Below are positions 35,940-45,425 of a stretch of 64,000 nucleotides of DNA, one piece after another. Source of the DNA: Geobacter sp. OR-1 (lineage in GTDB: Bacteria; Desulfobacterota; Desulfuromonadia; Geobacterales; DSM-12255); NCBI RefSeq assembly GCF_000813145.1, contig NZ_BAZF01000006.1:124001-188000 (forward strand), given 5' to 3'. Position 1 is the first letter of the stretch; each line of letters begins with the position of its first letter. Under the pieces are notes generated by a model. It had not been told where the DNA came from and searched no databases. It worked only from the letters and a program-made list of their open reading frames with translations. The position numbers and the translations under genes were made by a program.

Positions 35940-36668
35940 TCACCCCCACAGGGTTGCAAAATCTCCGGCAAGCAACGGCCGCCAGTAGATCGAAAGATAT
36001 GCCGCATCCGATGTCCCCCCGATAAAGGCGATGTTTGGCGCAACCCGGTGCCGCTCCCTGATCCGTTTCAGCAGAAGCCCGACCAGCAGCAGGGTGTCGG
36101 GCGCCGCCATGTCGAGTTTCACAGTCAGACAATCGCCGTTGCCTGCTTTGCCATTGAATTCCATACCGCCCAGTGCCGGGCAATCATTGGCTCCGGCCTC
36201 GCAGGTGGCCTTGATCTGGCGCCAGTCCCCTTGGGGGGGCCTCAGGTTGGCGACTTCACGGTCGATACCAGCGACATCGGCATAGTTCCTCGTACAGAGA
36301 TACTCGATCCTTTTCCAGCTGATCTCGCAGCCGTATGGCAGAAGATCCCAGTGCTCCTCGCAACCGGGCAGCCCGCCCGTTCCGAGCACCAGGAACGGAA
36401 AGGCCCGCCCCACGCTGTCGCAGCTGTCTCGCAAAACGCCGCACACCAGTTCGTTCTTTCCACCACCCCGTGCCCAGAACCGCCAGAACCTCGGCAATCG
36501 TCCGGTTTTCAAATCCATCCTCAGCCCGGCAACCCCCTTGGCAACCCATTCTGAAAGCCCGATACCGATGGCGGTTGCGGGACCGATCCGGAGGAAATCC
36601 TTTGCCACCGGGTGCTTGCCGCTGGCGCTCCAGACCCATTTCTGCACTGGCGCCGTCAGTCCCAGCAC
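35940..36668 (-). CDS. tagF: T6SS accessory protein TagF (ImpM family)
   Basis: 242 residues from a GTG at 36668 that overlaps the last codons of tssM; the longer reading above this point lies wholly inside tssM in another frame and is not protein-like. The start region (VWSASGKHPVAKDFLRIG) resembles the GKLP-x-RGDF segment of TagF. Weaker family features follow (NELVCGVLRDSCDSVGRAFP, FLVLGTGGLPGCEEHWD). In Pseudomonas TagF is a post-translational repressor of T6SS acting with the threonine-phosphorylation branch. Here an FHA protein is encoded in the same operon, in agreement with such control. Confidence 0.75.
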   Translation of the reverse strand: MLGLTAPVQKWVWSASGKHPVAKDFLRIGPATAIGIGLSEWVAKGVAGLRMDLKTGRLPRFWRFWARGGGKNELVCGVLRDSCDSVGRAFPFLVLGTGGLPGCEEHWDLLPYGCEISWKRIEYLCTRNYADVAGIDREVANLRPPQGDWRQIKATCEAGANDCPALGGMEFNGKAGNGDCLTVKLDMAAPDTLLLVGLLLKRIRERHRVAPNIAFIGGTSDAAYLSIYWRPLLAGDFATLWG

Positions 36669-39600
36669 CGGGCAATCCTCCGCGGAATCTGCCCCGGCAG
36701 GGCATTCGCCTGACCCACTACCCCCTGATGACCGGTCATATTGTAGTTGACCTTGATGAACCGTATCCCCATCCGTTCCAGGGCCTGCCTCTGCGCCGGG
36801 AAATCCTGCGGATAGAACGTGCGCCTGCCGCCGGGGAAATCCTGGAGAAAGGAAGGGAATGACTGCGGCCCCGAATACCTCTTGCTCAGGATCGCATCCC
36901 CGGCCTCGACCTGGAACACGACCTCCAGACAGGAGTCCGGCATCCAGTTGAACCCTTTCTGCACCGGATAATTCATGTTCTCCAGCACCTGCGACCCGCC
37001 GGCGCAATGCATTTCCAGCCGCGTCATATGCGGCTTCACCCTGGCCTCGGGATTGGCGTCGGTCGGCAGACCTCTGATCGTGACGAGGTAGTTCTGCCGC
37101 GGAGCTGCTACAGCCCTGGCCTTGGCCCCTTTGCTGAGGAACGCGTAGAGCGCCGGATCAAACTCCACCCCACCGCCGAGCGCAGTTTTCGGGTAATACC
37201 CCCTGCCGGCGCCCCAGCCGAGAAAAGGCCTGGCCACGCCATTGACAAACTTCCATACCGGCCCGTCCTGGCCGACCAGGTACTGCATCACCTGTGGGTC
37301 GTTCGCACCCTGGGCCTCCTGCAGAACCTTTTCCTCCCACTGGGACTGGAGGGAGCAGGCCGCCTCCCTCCTGACAAAGGCCCAGAGGAACTCGCACCGC
37401 CCCTGGATGAGCCGGCCGAAGATATCATCCCCCCTGCCGCCGGAGATGGCCCGTATCCGGCCGGCAGCCTCGAATGCAGCAGTGAGGGGAGACTTGGCCG
37501 AATCCTCGCCGAACTGCTGCAGAGCCGTCTGGAACGCCTGGTTTCTCCCCCGCGCCCCATGTGCCACAGCGTTAACCGCGGTCTGGTAGTCCTGGATCGC
37601 CTTCAACAGGGCCGATTCCGATTCCAGAGCGGACTGGCTCTCGCTCTTTTTCCCGAGCGCCTGTTCAAGCATGCCCAGGGCCTTTTTCCCCTCATCGGCG
37701 GTCTTGGCGACTACGGCTCCGGCAGCGCCCTTTGATTTCATGACCTGGAACCGGTATGCCTGCTGCAGCCAGAGAGGGGTCTCATCCTTTCCCGCGCCAG
37801 GTTCAAGCTCGGAAGTTACCCTGGCGATGAACGCCAGATAAGGGTCCTGCTCCGTAGAGATCTTTGCCTCGGCCTCCTGCCATTCCTTGGCACCCTTCAG
37901 CCGCTCCCACCCTCTGGGTAACTGGGATGCAAGCCCCTGCCAGGCGGCAAGAGAGCTCACCCGGTACCACGCCTCGAACGTGCTCCGGTTCCGCTGCACG
38001 TTTTGCGGTTCGGGATGCGCGGACGTTATCTCGTCCCAGATCCCGTTGACCATCTCCTTCCCTTTCCGGGTAAATGCCGGCGCCACCGCGATCTCGTCGC
38101 GAAGCGGAATACTCCCTCCCCAGAAAGAGCCCAGGGTGACCGGCGCCACTCCGCCCTGACGGCTTGCCCAGGCCGCAATCCACTGGAAGTTGCCCGGCCG
38201 GAGCGCCAGGAGATGCTTGTACCAGCTCTGCAACAGGGCCAGTTCCTTGGTCATCTCCTCCGAATCCGTCCTCCAGAGCAGCGAACAAATGTAAAGCTCC
38301 CCGAACTTCTTCGTCATCTCGGCATCCATCCCCTGTTCACCGGAGAGCGCAACGTATGAAGGCAGCGGCTTCGAGCGGATCGCTCCATCCACCCCTTTTT
38401 CCAGCCTCACCTTGAGAAGATTTATCCGCCGGGCCAGATGCACGATGTATGGCGCCACGCTGTCGTCCGGGGTGGCTGCCGAGAAACCGGCCAGCGAATC
38501 GTTCATCCTCTTGTCCAGGTTGACGATGAATCGATCCCGGAAGAGGCGGCAGTACCTCTCCTTCAGCCCCTCTTCGACCGTGCGGCTCTCCTTGAGTCCG
38601 AACCTTGGGACCCACCAGCCGGCATTCCGCGCCTCCACCCTCAGGATCATCTGCCGGTAGCGGTCCATGGTAACCAGGTCCGATCTCATCTCCCCGGTCA
38701 GCCGCGGCGGCACGGCAAATTCACGGGATGCGGTACGGATGGCAGCCAGGTTCTTGACAAAGGAGAAACTCATTACCCCTGAGGCGGCGATCCAGAGGAA
38801 AATCCAGGCTGCAACCCCGAGATTCCGGGTGATTGCCTGCCACTCGATCGCCCGCCGGGTCGGCGCGAATATCCCCCGGTCGCCGGGGAGTATCTGGGAG
38901 AAGAAATCGTGCAGGAACAGCCCTTTGCTGGTTCCAGGAAGCACCTCGCGCTCCCCGATCAGGCCGAGAGCGCCGAGGAAATGCGAGTACGGCGTCCCTT
39001 CCTGACGGCCGCTGCTGAAGTAGACCCCCCTGAGGATGGGGGTTTCCTGGAACGGATTCTCCTGGAAGGCGTAACGGACAAACGGGATCAACCCCTTCCT
39101 CAGATTTTCGAACTCCTCGGGAAAGATCAGGAGCCCGGCATTCGGATCGCCCTTGGACTGGTTCAGCAACAGGAGCCGGATCTGTCTGAGCCGCTCGCCG
39201 ATGAGCGACACGACGCGATCCGGGAACCCGGCAATATCCTCCTTCAGATCCTGGTTTACGACCCCCATCGGCTGATCGAGGCTCTTTTCCGGCAGCATCT
39301 CGCTGAAGGTCGTCATCCCCTGGACCAGGTCGCACTTGGTCACGAGCAGGTATACCGGGAACTTGATCCCCAATACCCGCATCAGTTCGTCGATCCGGCG
39401 CCTGATGGTGCGGCCGTCCTCTTCGAGTGCCTCTGGCGTCCCGGTTGCCAGCTTGTCCGCGGAAACGGTCACGATCAGCCCGTGGATCGGTTCGCGTTTC
39501 CGGTATTTGACCAGCAGCGAAAGAAATTTCTGCCACTCCTCCTTGTCTTTCCCTTCATCGACCGGGATCGCAAACCGCCCGGCAGTATCGATAATGATTG

Positions 39601-40093
39601 CCTGTTCGAAAAACCACCAGTCGCAGTTCCTGGTTCCGGAAACTCCCGATGTCCTGGTTACCTCCACAAACGGGGATGAAAGCTTGGCGCTGCTGATGGC
39701 GGTCGTCTTGCCGGAACCGCTCTCGCCCATGACCAGATACCAGGGGAGGACATAAAGCGGATTCCCCCGCTTCCTGAGATGCGAGCGCCGCAGTGTCTCC
39801 ACCGCCTCTTTCCAGCGGTTCTGGAGATCGACATACTCGTCGCGCTCCTTGCCGAGCAGTTTTTTGATATGGGACTCATCCTCCTCAATCACCTGCTGGA
39901 CGAATTTCTGCTCCTTTCTCCGGAGCAGGAGTTTTTTCAGGAACAGCGCGCCGAAACAGAGTCCGGCAATGCAGAGGAGGATGAAAAACGACACCCACCA
40001 TGGCCAGTCAAGGACCAGCACAAGACCGACCACCAGAAGGAGAACCAGGATCAGGGCCGTGACGCATAGAACTATCTTCAGCAGCTTCTTCAT
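36656..40093 (-). CDS. tssM: T6SS inner-membrane protein TssM (IcmF)
   Basis: 1145 residues. Two N-terminal membrane helices (about 6-28 and 33-52), a cytoplasmic domain with an intact Walker A GESGSGKT (123-130), a third helix near residue 440 and a long periplasmic part ending in the TssM C-terminal beta domain. The nucleotide site appears functional, unlike in some TssM proteins that lack it. Forms the trans-envelope complex with TssL and TssJ. One base separates it from tssL. Confidence 0.95.
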   Translation of the reverse strand: MKKLLKIVLCVTALILVLLLVVGLVLVLDWPWWVSFFILLCIAGLCFGALFLKKLLLRRKEQKFVQQVIEEDESHIKKLLGKERDEYVDLQNRWKEAVETLRRSHLRKRGNPLYVLPWYLVMGESGSGKTTAISSAKLSSPFVEVTRTSGVSGTRNCDWWFFEQAIIIDTAGRFAIPVDEGKDKEEWQKFLSLLVKYRKREPIHGLIVTVSADKLATGTPEALEEDGRTIRRRIDELMRVLGIKFPVYLLVTKCDLVQGMTTFSEMLPEKSLDQPMGVVNQDLKEDIAGFPDRVVSLIGERLRQIRLLLLNQSKGDPNAGLLIFPEEFENLRKGLIPFVRYAFQENPFQETPILRGVYFSSGRQEGTPYSHFLGALGLIGEREVLPGTSKGLFLHDFFSQILPGDRGIFAPTRRAIEWQAITRNLGVAAWIFLWIAASGVMSFSFVKNLAAIRTASREFAVPPRLTGEMRSDLVTMDRYRQMILRVEARNAGWWVPRFGLKESRTVEEGLKERYCRLFRDRFIVNLDKRMNDSLAGFSAATPDDSVAPYIVHLARRINLLKVRLEKGVDGAIRSKPLPSYVALSGEQGMDAEMTKKFGELYICSLLWRTDSEEMTKELALLQSWYKHLLALRPGNFQWIAAWASRQGGVAPVTLGSFWGGSIPLRDEIAVAPAFTRKGKEMVNGIWDEITSAHPEPQNVQRNRSTFEAWYRVSSLAAWQGLASQLPRGWERLKGAKEWQEAEAKISTEQDPYLAFIARVTSELEPGAGKDETPLWLQQAYRFQVMKSKGAAGAVVAKTADEGKKALGMLEQALGKKSESQSALESESALLKAIQDYQTAVNAVAHGARGRNQAFQTALQQFGEDSAKSPLTAAFEAAGRIRAISGGRGDDIFGRLIQGRCEFLWAFVRREAACSLQSQWEEKVLQEAQGANDPQVMQYLVGQDGPVWKFVNGVARPFLGWGAGRGYYPKTALGGGVEFDPALYAFLSKGAKARAVAAPRQNYLVTIRGLPTDANPEARVKPHMTRLEMHCAGGSQVLENMNYPVQKGFNWMPDSCLEVVFQVEAGDAILSKRYSGPQSFPSFLQDFPGGRRTFYPQDFPAQRQALERMGIRFIKVNYNMTGHQGVVGQANALPGQIPRRIARCWD

Positions 40094-40094
40094 A

Positions 40095-40772
40095 TCAAGC
40101 CACCGTTCTCAGGAAGTTGTCCGCTATGCCGGAGAGGGCGAAGCGGTAAATGACGTACAGGATAGCAAGAAGCGCCACCGGGGCGGCAAGGGAGATGACG
40201 ACCGGGACCGAGAAGCTGAATTTCCGTTTTGCGGCGGGAAGCTCCACCGCTCCGGACGGGTAGCCGTCCGGGAACAGTTCCACCCGTTCCAGTGAAAGAG
40301 AGCCGGCGGCACTCCCCATGAGGAGCTTTAGATTGGAGACCTTGAGCTGCTCCAGCAGGTATTCGTCGCCAGGATGGATGAACCGCCCCTTAAAACCGAG
40401 AGCGAGGCAAAGGTAGTACACTTCCCGCACCAGGGTCTGATGGAACCCCAGGGAGTTGAGCTTGTCGAACGCCTCCTCACCGGCCGCGACCGTGTTATAG
40501 TGGACCCGTTGGAGCTGTTCCCGCTGCCAGAGGTTTTTCTGGCTCCAGTTGGAACTGAGAATGACCTCGTCCACCCAGGCGCAGACCATGAACCGGGCCA
40601 GGTCGTAATCATCGGGAGAGAACCCGCCCTGTTTCATGATCGCGGAGCTGTCCGCAAGGAGCCGCATAACGTCGGTGCGCACCTGGTCGTAGGATGGCTG
40701 GCTGCGTTCGGCATTCTTCCGAAAGCAGCAGATATAGACGATCAGCTGGATAAAACAGTCTGTGAGGCGCAT
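40095..40772 (-). CDS. tssL: T6SS inner-membrane protein TssL (DotU/IcmH), short form
   Basis: 225 residues. DotU domain with YDLARFMVCAWVDEVILSS, NLWQREQLQRVHYNT, GEEAFDKLNSLG and EVYYLCLALGFKGRF; single C-terminal membrane helix (about 190-212). It lacks the C-terminal OmpA-like peptidoglycan-binding domain found in extended TssL proteins, so anchoring to peptidoglycan must come from another component. No obvious phosphorylation tag at its N-terminus. Confidence 0.95.
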   Translation of the reverse strand: MRLTDCFIQLIVYICCFRKNAERSQPSYDQVRTDVMRLLADSSAIMKQGGFSPDDYDLARFMVCAWVDEVILSSNWSQKNLWQREQLQRVHYNTVAAGEEAFDKLNSLGFHQTLVREVYYLCLALGFKGRFIHPGDEYLLEQLKVSNLKLLMGSAAGSLSLERVELFPDGYPSGAVELPAAKRKFSFSVPVVISLAAPVALLAILYVIYRFALSGIADNFLRTVA

Positions 40773-40791
40773 TGTACCTCCTGTTAGAACC

Positions 40792-42186
40792 TTACGACCT
40801 TCCCACCACCATCAGCTCAATCTCCAGGTCATCGGGCGCATTGTCCCAGTAAAGAGCCATATTCCGCCCCTTTTCGACCAGGGCCCACTGGTCGTTATGG
40901 GTGTCGACGGCAAAGTAGAGCGTACCGGCCCGGCGGGGGAGTTCCTGGGGAGGGACCGGCAGGTTTTCCAGCGCTATTCCCGGCAGAGCGCGGGCAATCA
41001 GGATCGGCAGCCGCTCGCGGGAGCTGAGCTTCGCCACGTTGGCCACATAATCGACCACCTGCTTGGGATCCTCGTCCGTCCTCATGACGAGGTAGAACCG
41101 GTTCCTGGCCTCAAAGACAGCCGGTTTCAACTCGGATGAGAAATAGGTGCCGTCGTACTCAAGCTCGATCACGTACTCTGGGCCGGCAGTGATCTCGTCG
41201 AGGAGCCTCGCAATGAGAAGAAAAGCCGCTTGGAAACAGTCGCCGAGCGCCTGATGGTCGTAGGAAGGGAGCAGCCTTTCGCCGGTCCCGGCCTGTTCCC
41301 CCATGACCGTGATGTTCTCGGAAAAGGAGGAGAATTCTCCGGCCAGCTGCCGCAGAACTCCGTAAATGGACCATGGGTGGGTCTGGCGGGTCTCGATCAG
41401 GTGCGACAGGAGGGGGATATACCGGTTCAGGGACCGCAGGGCCAGCAGGTAGACCATGTCCCTTGAACCGAACTCGGCAGTCTGGATCCCCCGTTGCTTC
41501 TTGTATTCCTCCAGTTGCCGGCCGCGAGCGGCAATGAGGTCCCGCGTTTCCCTGACAATTGCCAGCAACGATTCCGAACTGGATATGGTCATACAGGGCG
41601 GGACAAACCGCCGCGAAAGCGTTACCTCGTCGCCGGAGCGTTCCAGCTGGGCAACCGGAATCAGCAGGTAATCGCCGATCTTGTCGATCTCGGTCTGCCA
41701 GAATATCCTGAGTAATGCGGTCAGCCTGTTTACTTCACCCTTGGCCCCGCCCTCGTGCAGATCGGGGACCTCCTCGAAATCCGCTGAGGTGAAATACCGG
41801 GTGGTCACGGTCGAGGGAGATTCCCCTTTTTTGAGCACGGTCACGTTTTCAGCGCCATCGTTCCATTTTCTGATCCCGAGGAAAATAGTGAACGGCTTTC
41901 CACCCTCGACCCAGGCGTTGTCAAACTGCCGCGACTCGACAACCGCATTGCCGGGAACACTCGCCATGCTGCCGTCGGGAAAGACGAAGACACCGGAACC
42001 GACACCGAACGTCCCGGTCCCGAGCGCCGACTGCTGGATTGACAGCTCTCCGACCCCCCAGAAATGAGGGAGGAGATACTCGTATACCGGCCCCAGCAGA
42101 GAGGCGGTATAGCGGTCGGAGAGCTGGAAATGCTGGGGCTGAATAAACAGCCCCTGATGCCAGAAGATCGGCTTTTCACTGTTCAT
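40792..42186 (-). CDS. tssK: T6SS baseplate protein TssK
   Basis: 464 residues. Starts with the family signature KPIFWHQGLFIQPQHFQLSD and contains CMTISSSESLLAIVRETRDL, HPWSIYGVLRQLAGEFSSFS and a C-terminal domain (ESKPAVF-type, here LKPAVFEARNRFYLVMRTDE). TssK links the baseplate wedges to the TssJLM complex. It overlaps tssJ by one base. Confidence 0.95.
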   Translation of the reverse strand: MNSEKPIFWHQGLFIQPQHFQLSDRYTASLLGPVYEYLLPHFWGVGELSIQQSALGTGTFGVGSGVFVFPDGSMASVPGNAVVESRQFDNAWVEGGKPFTIFLGIRKWNDGAENVTVLKKGESPSTVTTRYFTSADFEEVPDLHEGGAKGEVNRLTALLRIFWQTEIDKIGDYLLIPVAQLERSGDEVTLSRRFVPPCMTISSSESLLAIVRETRDLIAARGRQLEEYKKQRGIQTAEFGSRDMVYLLALRSLNRYIPLLSHLIETRQTHPWSIYGVLRQLAGEFSSFSENITVMGEQAGTGERLLPSYDHQALGDCFQAAFLLIARLLDEITAGPEYVIELEYDGTYFSSELKPAVFEARNRFYLVMRTDEDPKQVVDYVANVAKLSSRERLPILIARALPGIALENLPVPPQELPRRAGTLYFAVDTHNDQWALVEKGRNMALYWDNAPDDLEIELMVVGRS

Positions 42187-42695
42187 TAGTGTACCTTTAT
42201 ATCCGTTATCTCTTGAGGGCCGAGAATCAGGTCCACGACCGGGTCACCGAACCATTTCTTTTCCAGGGTAAAGAGCCGCACCGAACCTTTCCGGTTCAGA
42301 TCGAAATACCCGGCAGCCACGCCGAGATACTTGGACCCCTCGGCCATATCCACAAACCCGCCGGTATCCTCTCCCGGCTGTACGATCTGCCGTTTGACAT
42401 AGGCCACGCTCCCGTCAAAACGACCGCATTCCATCAGCTTGTAAATGCCGTCCTTTTCGTCGGCAAGCTGGTTGAAGCTGTTCGGTTCTTTCAACTGATA
42501 GACACAGACCACCAGAGAATGGGATCTCCCCTGGTAAAGGTTCAACTGCCGGTCACTCCGGAAGTTGATGGTGAGGGCGTTTTTTTCGTACCCGGCCGCA
42601 CCATCCGACCCTTTCTTCGACCAGGGCATCATCCCGCACGAGGTGCAGATGAACAGGACCGCCAGCAATGGAATCACTCTGATTATCTGGCGCAT
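42186..42695 (-). CDS. tssJ: T6SS outer-membrane lipoprotein TssJ
   Basis: 169 residues. A signal peptide ends in a lipobox-like ICTSC (Cys20), and the mature part has the TssJ pattern LNLYQGRSHSLVVCVYQLKE, QPGEDTGGFVDMAEGSKYLG and VAAGYFDLNRKGSVRLFTLE. Anchors TssM at the outer membrane. Position -3 of the lipobox is Cys rather than Leu, an unusual but tolerable variant. Confidence 0.9.
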   Translation of the reverse strand: MRQIIRVIPLLAVLFICTSCGMMPWSKKGSDGAAGYEKNALTINFRSDRQLNLYQGRSHSLVVCVYQLKEPNSFNQLADEKDGIYKLMECGRFDGSVAYVKRQIVQPGEDTGGFVDMAEGSKYLGVAAGYFDLNRKGSVRLFTLEKKWFGDPVVDLILGPQEITDIKVH

Positions 42696-42737
42696 AACGC
42701 CTCCCTAATAACCGGTTTTGAAATACCGTCCTGCAGT

Positions 42738-43463
42738 TCACCCCTGATATGATTTTCTACAGATCCCTTCAAACTCCCGGAGCAGCCTTTCGGTGAACTG
42801 CTCCGACCGGAGCCAGTCAGCCAGTATCCGGTGTTTTTCCTCATAGATATCAAACTGCTCTGCCTTGCGCAGCGGACCGAACTTGAGACCCGACCCGACT
42901 GCCGAGCTGATCCGGTCAGGGTCCAGTTCAGCGATGATTTCAGCGGCAACATTTCTGGCCGCCTGCTGGAACGAGTTGTGAGAAAGCAGAAAGGCCTGCT
43001 GGATCTGGTCAAGGTAATCCCGGACGGACATGGTCCCATCATACCGCTCCATCTGAGACCCAATCAGCTGCCGTATGGTTTCAAGCTCGTTGCTCTCACC
43101 GACAAGGGTCGTCTGCATGACCCGCACGATCCGGTTCAGGGAATCGAAAATCATATTCATGGCAGCAACGAACTGTTCCGTCATCTCCCCGCTGGAAAGG
43201 CTCTCAGCCGACAGCTCTTTCCCGAGGAGCATGTAGAACAGCCGCGACATCTGCGCCGATTCTGCAGCGGTTCCGCCCGAATCCGGAGAAACATCGCCGG
43301 ACAATCGGTTTACCAGCAGATCAAGATGACGGATCTTGTCATCCGGAGCCATAGCTCCGAGTTCCCGCAGCAGCAGCGCCTCGATTGCTGCCGCAAGATC
43401 TCCGGTTCCGGCATCGGCAACCCTCAGAACCTCGTCATATAGCCTGTCCATATCGTTATTCAT
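42738..43463 (-). CDS. T6SS TagH/FHA C-terminal-domain-like protein without FHA domain
   Basis: 241 residues from the ATG at 43463, which overlaps the end of the upstream gene by 8 bases; an ATG 36 bases further up is possible. The second half (AFLLSHNSFQQAARNVAAEI, ELDPDRISS, LRKAEQFDIYEEKHRIL, LLREFEGICRKSY) matches the C-terminal domain of TagH-type FHA proteins (T6SS_FHA_C, from memory). There is no FHA domain in this protein; two are encoded separately two genes upstream. So the usual TagH protein appears split into an FHA protein and this one. Confidence 0.78.
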   Translation of the reverse strand: MNNDMDRLYDEVLRVADAGTGDLAAAIEALLLRELGAMAPDDKIRHLDLLVNRLSGDVSPDSGGTAAESAQMSRLFYMLLGKELSAESLSSGEMTEQFVAAMNMIFDSLNRIVRVMQTTLVGESNELETIRQLIGSQMERYDGTMSVRDYLDQIQQAFLLSHNSFQQAARNVAAEIIAELDPDRISSAVGSGLKFGPLRKAEQFDIYEEKHRILADWLRSEQFTERLLREFEGICRKSYQG

Positions 43464-45423
43464 TAAGGCGCCTGCCCCTTCTCTGGCGAAATGCCCCATC
43501 CTCCTTTACCAGCAGGACGGTCGCTTCGAGATCATCGCCGCTGTCCGGACCGGTTTCTTCAGGGCAGCTCTGGCCCGGGTCCGTGCTCTTGCCCGCCTTA
43601 TTCACCGGAGACCCCGCCAAGGCGTCAGGAGAAAGGATCACGGTTTGAGAAACCTCGTCGTCCGCTGCTGGTGGGGCAGAAACAGCGGCCCGGGCAGCAG
43701 CGGGTGAAAGCAGCACGGTCTCGGTCAGTTCCGGTTCATCAGAAGGTATAGCGGCAGCGCCGCTTATCTGCCCGTCCGTGAGCCCGGATTCCCGGGATGA
43801 ATCGTTACCGGCCCATTTTCCACGGATCGCCAGCACTATCTGCCGCAACTCACCTCTGGGCAAGCCACCGGCCTTGACACTCCCATGGCTGACAAGATCC
43901 CGGCGAATCTCTTCACGCACCGCTTCACCACGCTGGCAGAATCCGGCCGCCGTCGCATCTTCCCTGCCGGCGGTCCCGCCGGCAATCAGCTCGGCGCCGA
44001 GCCGGAGGAGATTCTTCCAGTGGCCGTGGAATTTCGCCGGCACCCGGCTCTCGCCGGGGTTCCAGAAGATGTTCTCCGGAGGAAACAGCCGGAACAACTC
44101 GTCAGCGGCGACCGCACTGCGATCGGCCATGGGCATTCCCAGTTTTTTCAGGAGAGCGACGATCTCGCGCCCGCTCCGCTCCCGGTTTCTTACCAGAGCC
44201 TGAAACCAGAAGAGCCCCAGGTAGTAGTTTGAGGCGCCGCCCTGCAGATCGCCGATTGACGGGAGATCCGGTTCAGGCTTCAGCAGATCGATATACCTGG
44301 TCCTGAAACTCCAGAGCCATGGCAGATTGCCTATCGAACCGGGGAGGTCTACCCAGAGGCCGACAATACGGGGGGAGGCAGAGAGCCGGGTCTGCTCCGG
44401 ATCATCCGGAACCGTCTGGCGAAAGGCATCCAGCAACAGAGAAAGCTTCAGATAGAGAACCTCCAGAAAATGGGCCTCTTCTTCGACCGGATAGAGGAAC
44501 CCCGAACTCTTGCCATCCCCACCCCAATTCGCCAGACATGATATTCTCCCGGCCTCGCCGCACGCTTCGAGCTCTGCGGTCAGCTCGTCCGGAGATATTC
44601 CGGAGAGCAGCGCCAGAAAATCCATGGCATGTAGAGACGCGGCTTCAGAGAGGAGCATGTGAAAGGGGTAAAAGGAAAAGGGGACGATGCGGGACTGGGA
44701 AACCTGTCCCTGGCCGTAACAGCTGGCCCATTGCGAACAGTTGACGCAGGGAAAGTGCGTATCAGGATTCCGGTTTTCATGGAGCCGGCCGAACTCCCTG
44801 ATCAGGGTCCACCGGTCCATGAGAATCGGCGGATCATTGGGCTCCAGTTCATGGGTATAGAACACGGCATCCTCGTTCCGGACGCAGGCCGGACAGTTCA
44901 GGTACCGTCTCAGGGATCTGCTCCACGAACCGAGTCCCCGTTTTCTGAGCAGGTCGTCGTCACGGCAGAGCTGCAAAGGCTCGCCACACTCCGGGCAAGG
45001 GGGGTGAAAGAATCTCTTACGGGCCCGGCAGTAGAAAAGCGACGAAAATGCCTGCAGTTTCCCCCCCTCTCCCTGTTGTCCGGCCAGAAAGATGCCGCTT
45101 CCGGAAATAAGGTTCGAGGTCTCCTGCCAGCATCGATCAAGGTCGGGGTTGGCAAGCTGGAGGAGTTCATCCTCGGTGTAGCGATAGGCATCCCTTTCGA
45201 CGAGCATGAATACCCTGCGGACAAAGCTTCCGGCATCGGTGACAAAATTGGCATCCAGCAACCGGGCAAACGGGTGCGAGTCCTGGACCACGGCAAAAGG
45301 ATAGGCATTTCCCGGCTGCTCCGTGCTGGCGGATACCAGAGAAAGCCTGACCCCCTGTTCCTTTTGCAGATAAGGGAGCAGTGTTTTCTGCTGTGAAATT
45401 TCCACACTCTGTGTGGATGCCAT
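43456..45423 (-). CDS. Large zinc-ribbon protein with three C-terminal Thr-Val-Leu/Ile-Leu tags, T6SS-associated
   Basis: 655 residues, no membrane helix, family not recognised. Residues about 140-240 carry Cys clusters: CPECG, then CPAC (one ribbon) and CVNC with Cys at +6 (a second site). The middle is helical with many aromatic residues (LPWLWSFRTRYIDLLKPEPD). The C-terminal 90 residues are disordered-looking and contain three repeats, ELTETVLLSP, EVSQTVILSP and DLEATVLLV (T569, T594, T635). Each has Leu at +3, as FHA domains prefer after phospho-Thr. It sits between the FHA gene and the TagH-like gene and overlaps the latter. I infer a kinase target bound by the FHA protein. Confidence 0.75.
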   Translation of the reverse strand: MASTQSVEISQQKTLLPYLQKEQGVRLSLVSASTEQPGNAYPFAVVQDSHPFARLLDANFVTDAGSFVRRVFMLVERDAYRYTEDELLQLANPDLDRCWQETSNLISGSGIFLAGQQGEGGKLQAFSSLFYCRARKRFFHPPCPECGEPLQLCRDDDLLRKRGLGSWSRSLRRYLNCPACVRNEDAVFYTHELEPNDPPILMDRWTLIREFGRLHENRNPDTHFPCVNCSQWASCYGQGQVSQSRIVPFSFYPFHMLLSEAASLHAMDFLALLSGISPDELTAELEACGEAGRISCLANWGGDGKSSGFLYPVEEEAHFLEVLYLKLSLLLDAFRQTVPDDPEQTRLSASPRIVGLWVDLPGSIGNLPWLWSFRTRYIDLLKPEPDLPSIGDLQGGASNYYLGLFWFQALVRNRERSGREIVALLKKLGMPMADRSAVAADELFRLFPPENIFWNPGESRVPAKFHGHWKNLLRLGAELIAGGTAGREDATAAGFCQRGEAVREEIRRDLVSHGSVKAGGLPRGELRQIVLAIRGKWAGNDSSRESGLTDGQISGAAAIPSDEPELTETVLLSPAAARAAVSAPPAADDEVSQTVILSPDALAGSPVNKAGKSTDPGQSCPEETGPDSGDDLEATVLLVKEDGAFRQRRGRRLNE

Positions 45424-45425
45424 AG

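Noticed and set aside
34785-36554. Long open frame of 589 codons opposite tssA and tagF
   Set aside because: Antisense to two recognised T6SS genes, no domain, no ribosome site.
36669-37007. N-terminal extension of TagF into tssM
   Set aside because: The translated extension is low-complexity Gly/Arg-rich sequence from another frame of tssM; the GTG at 36668 gives a family-like start.
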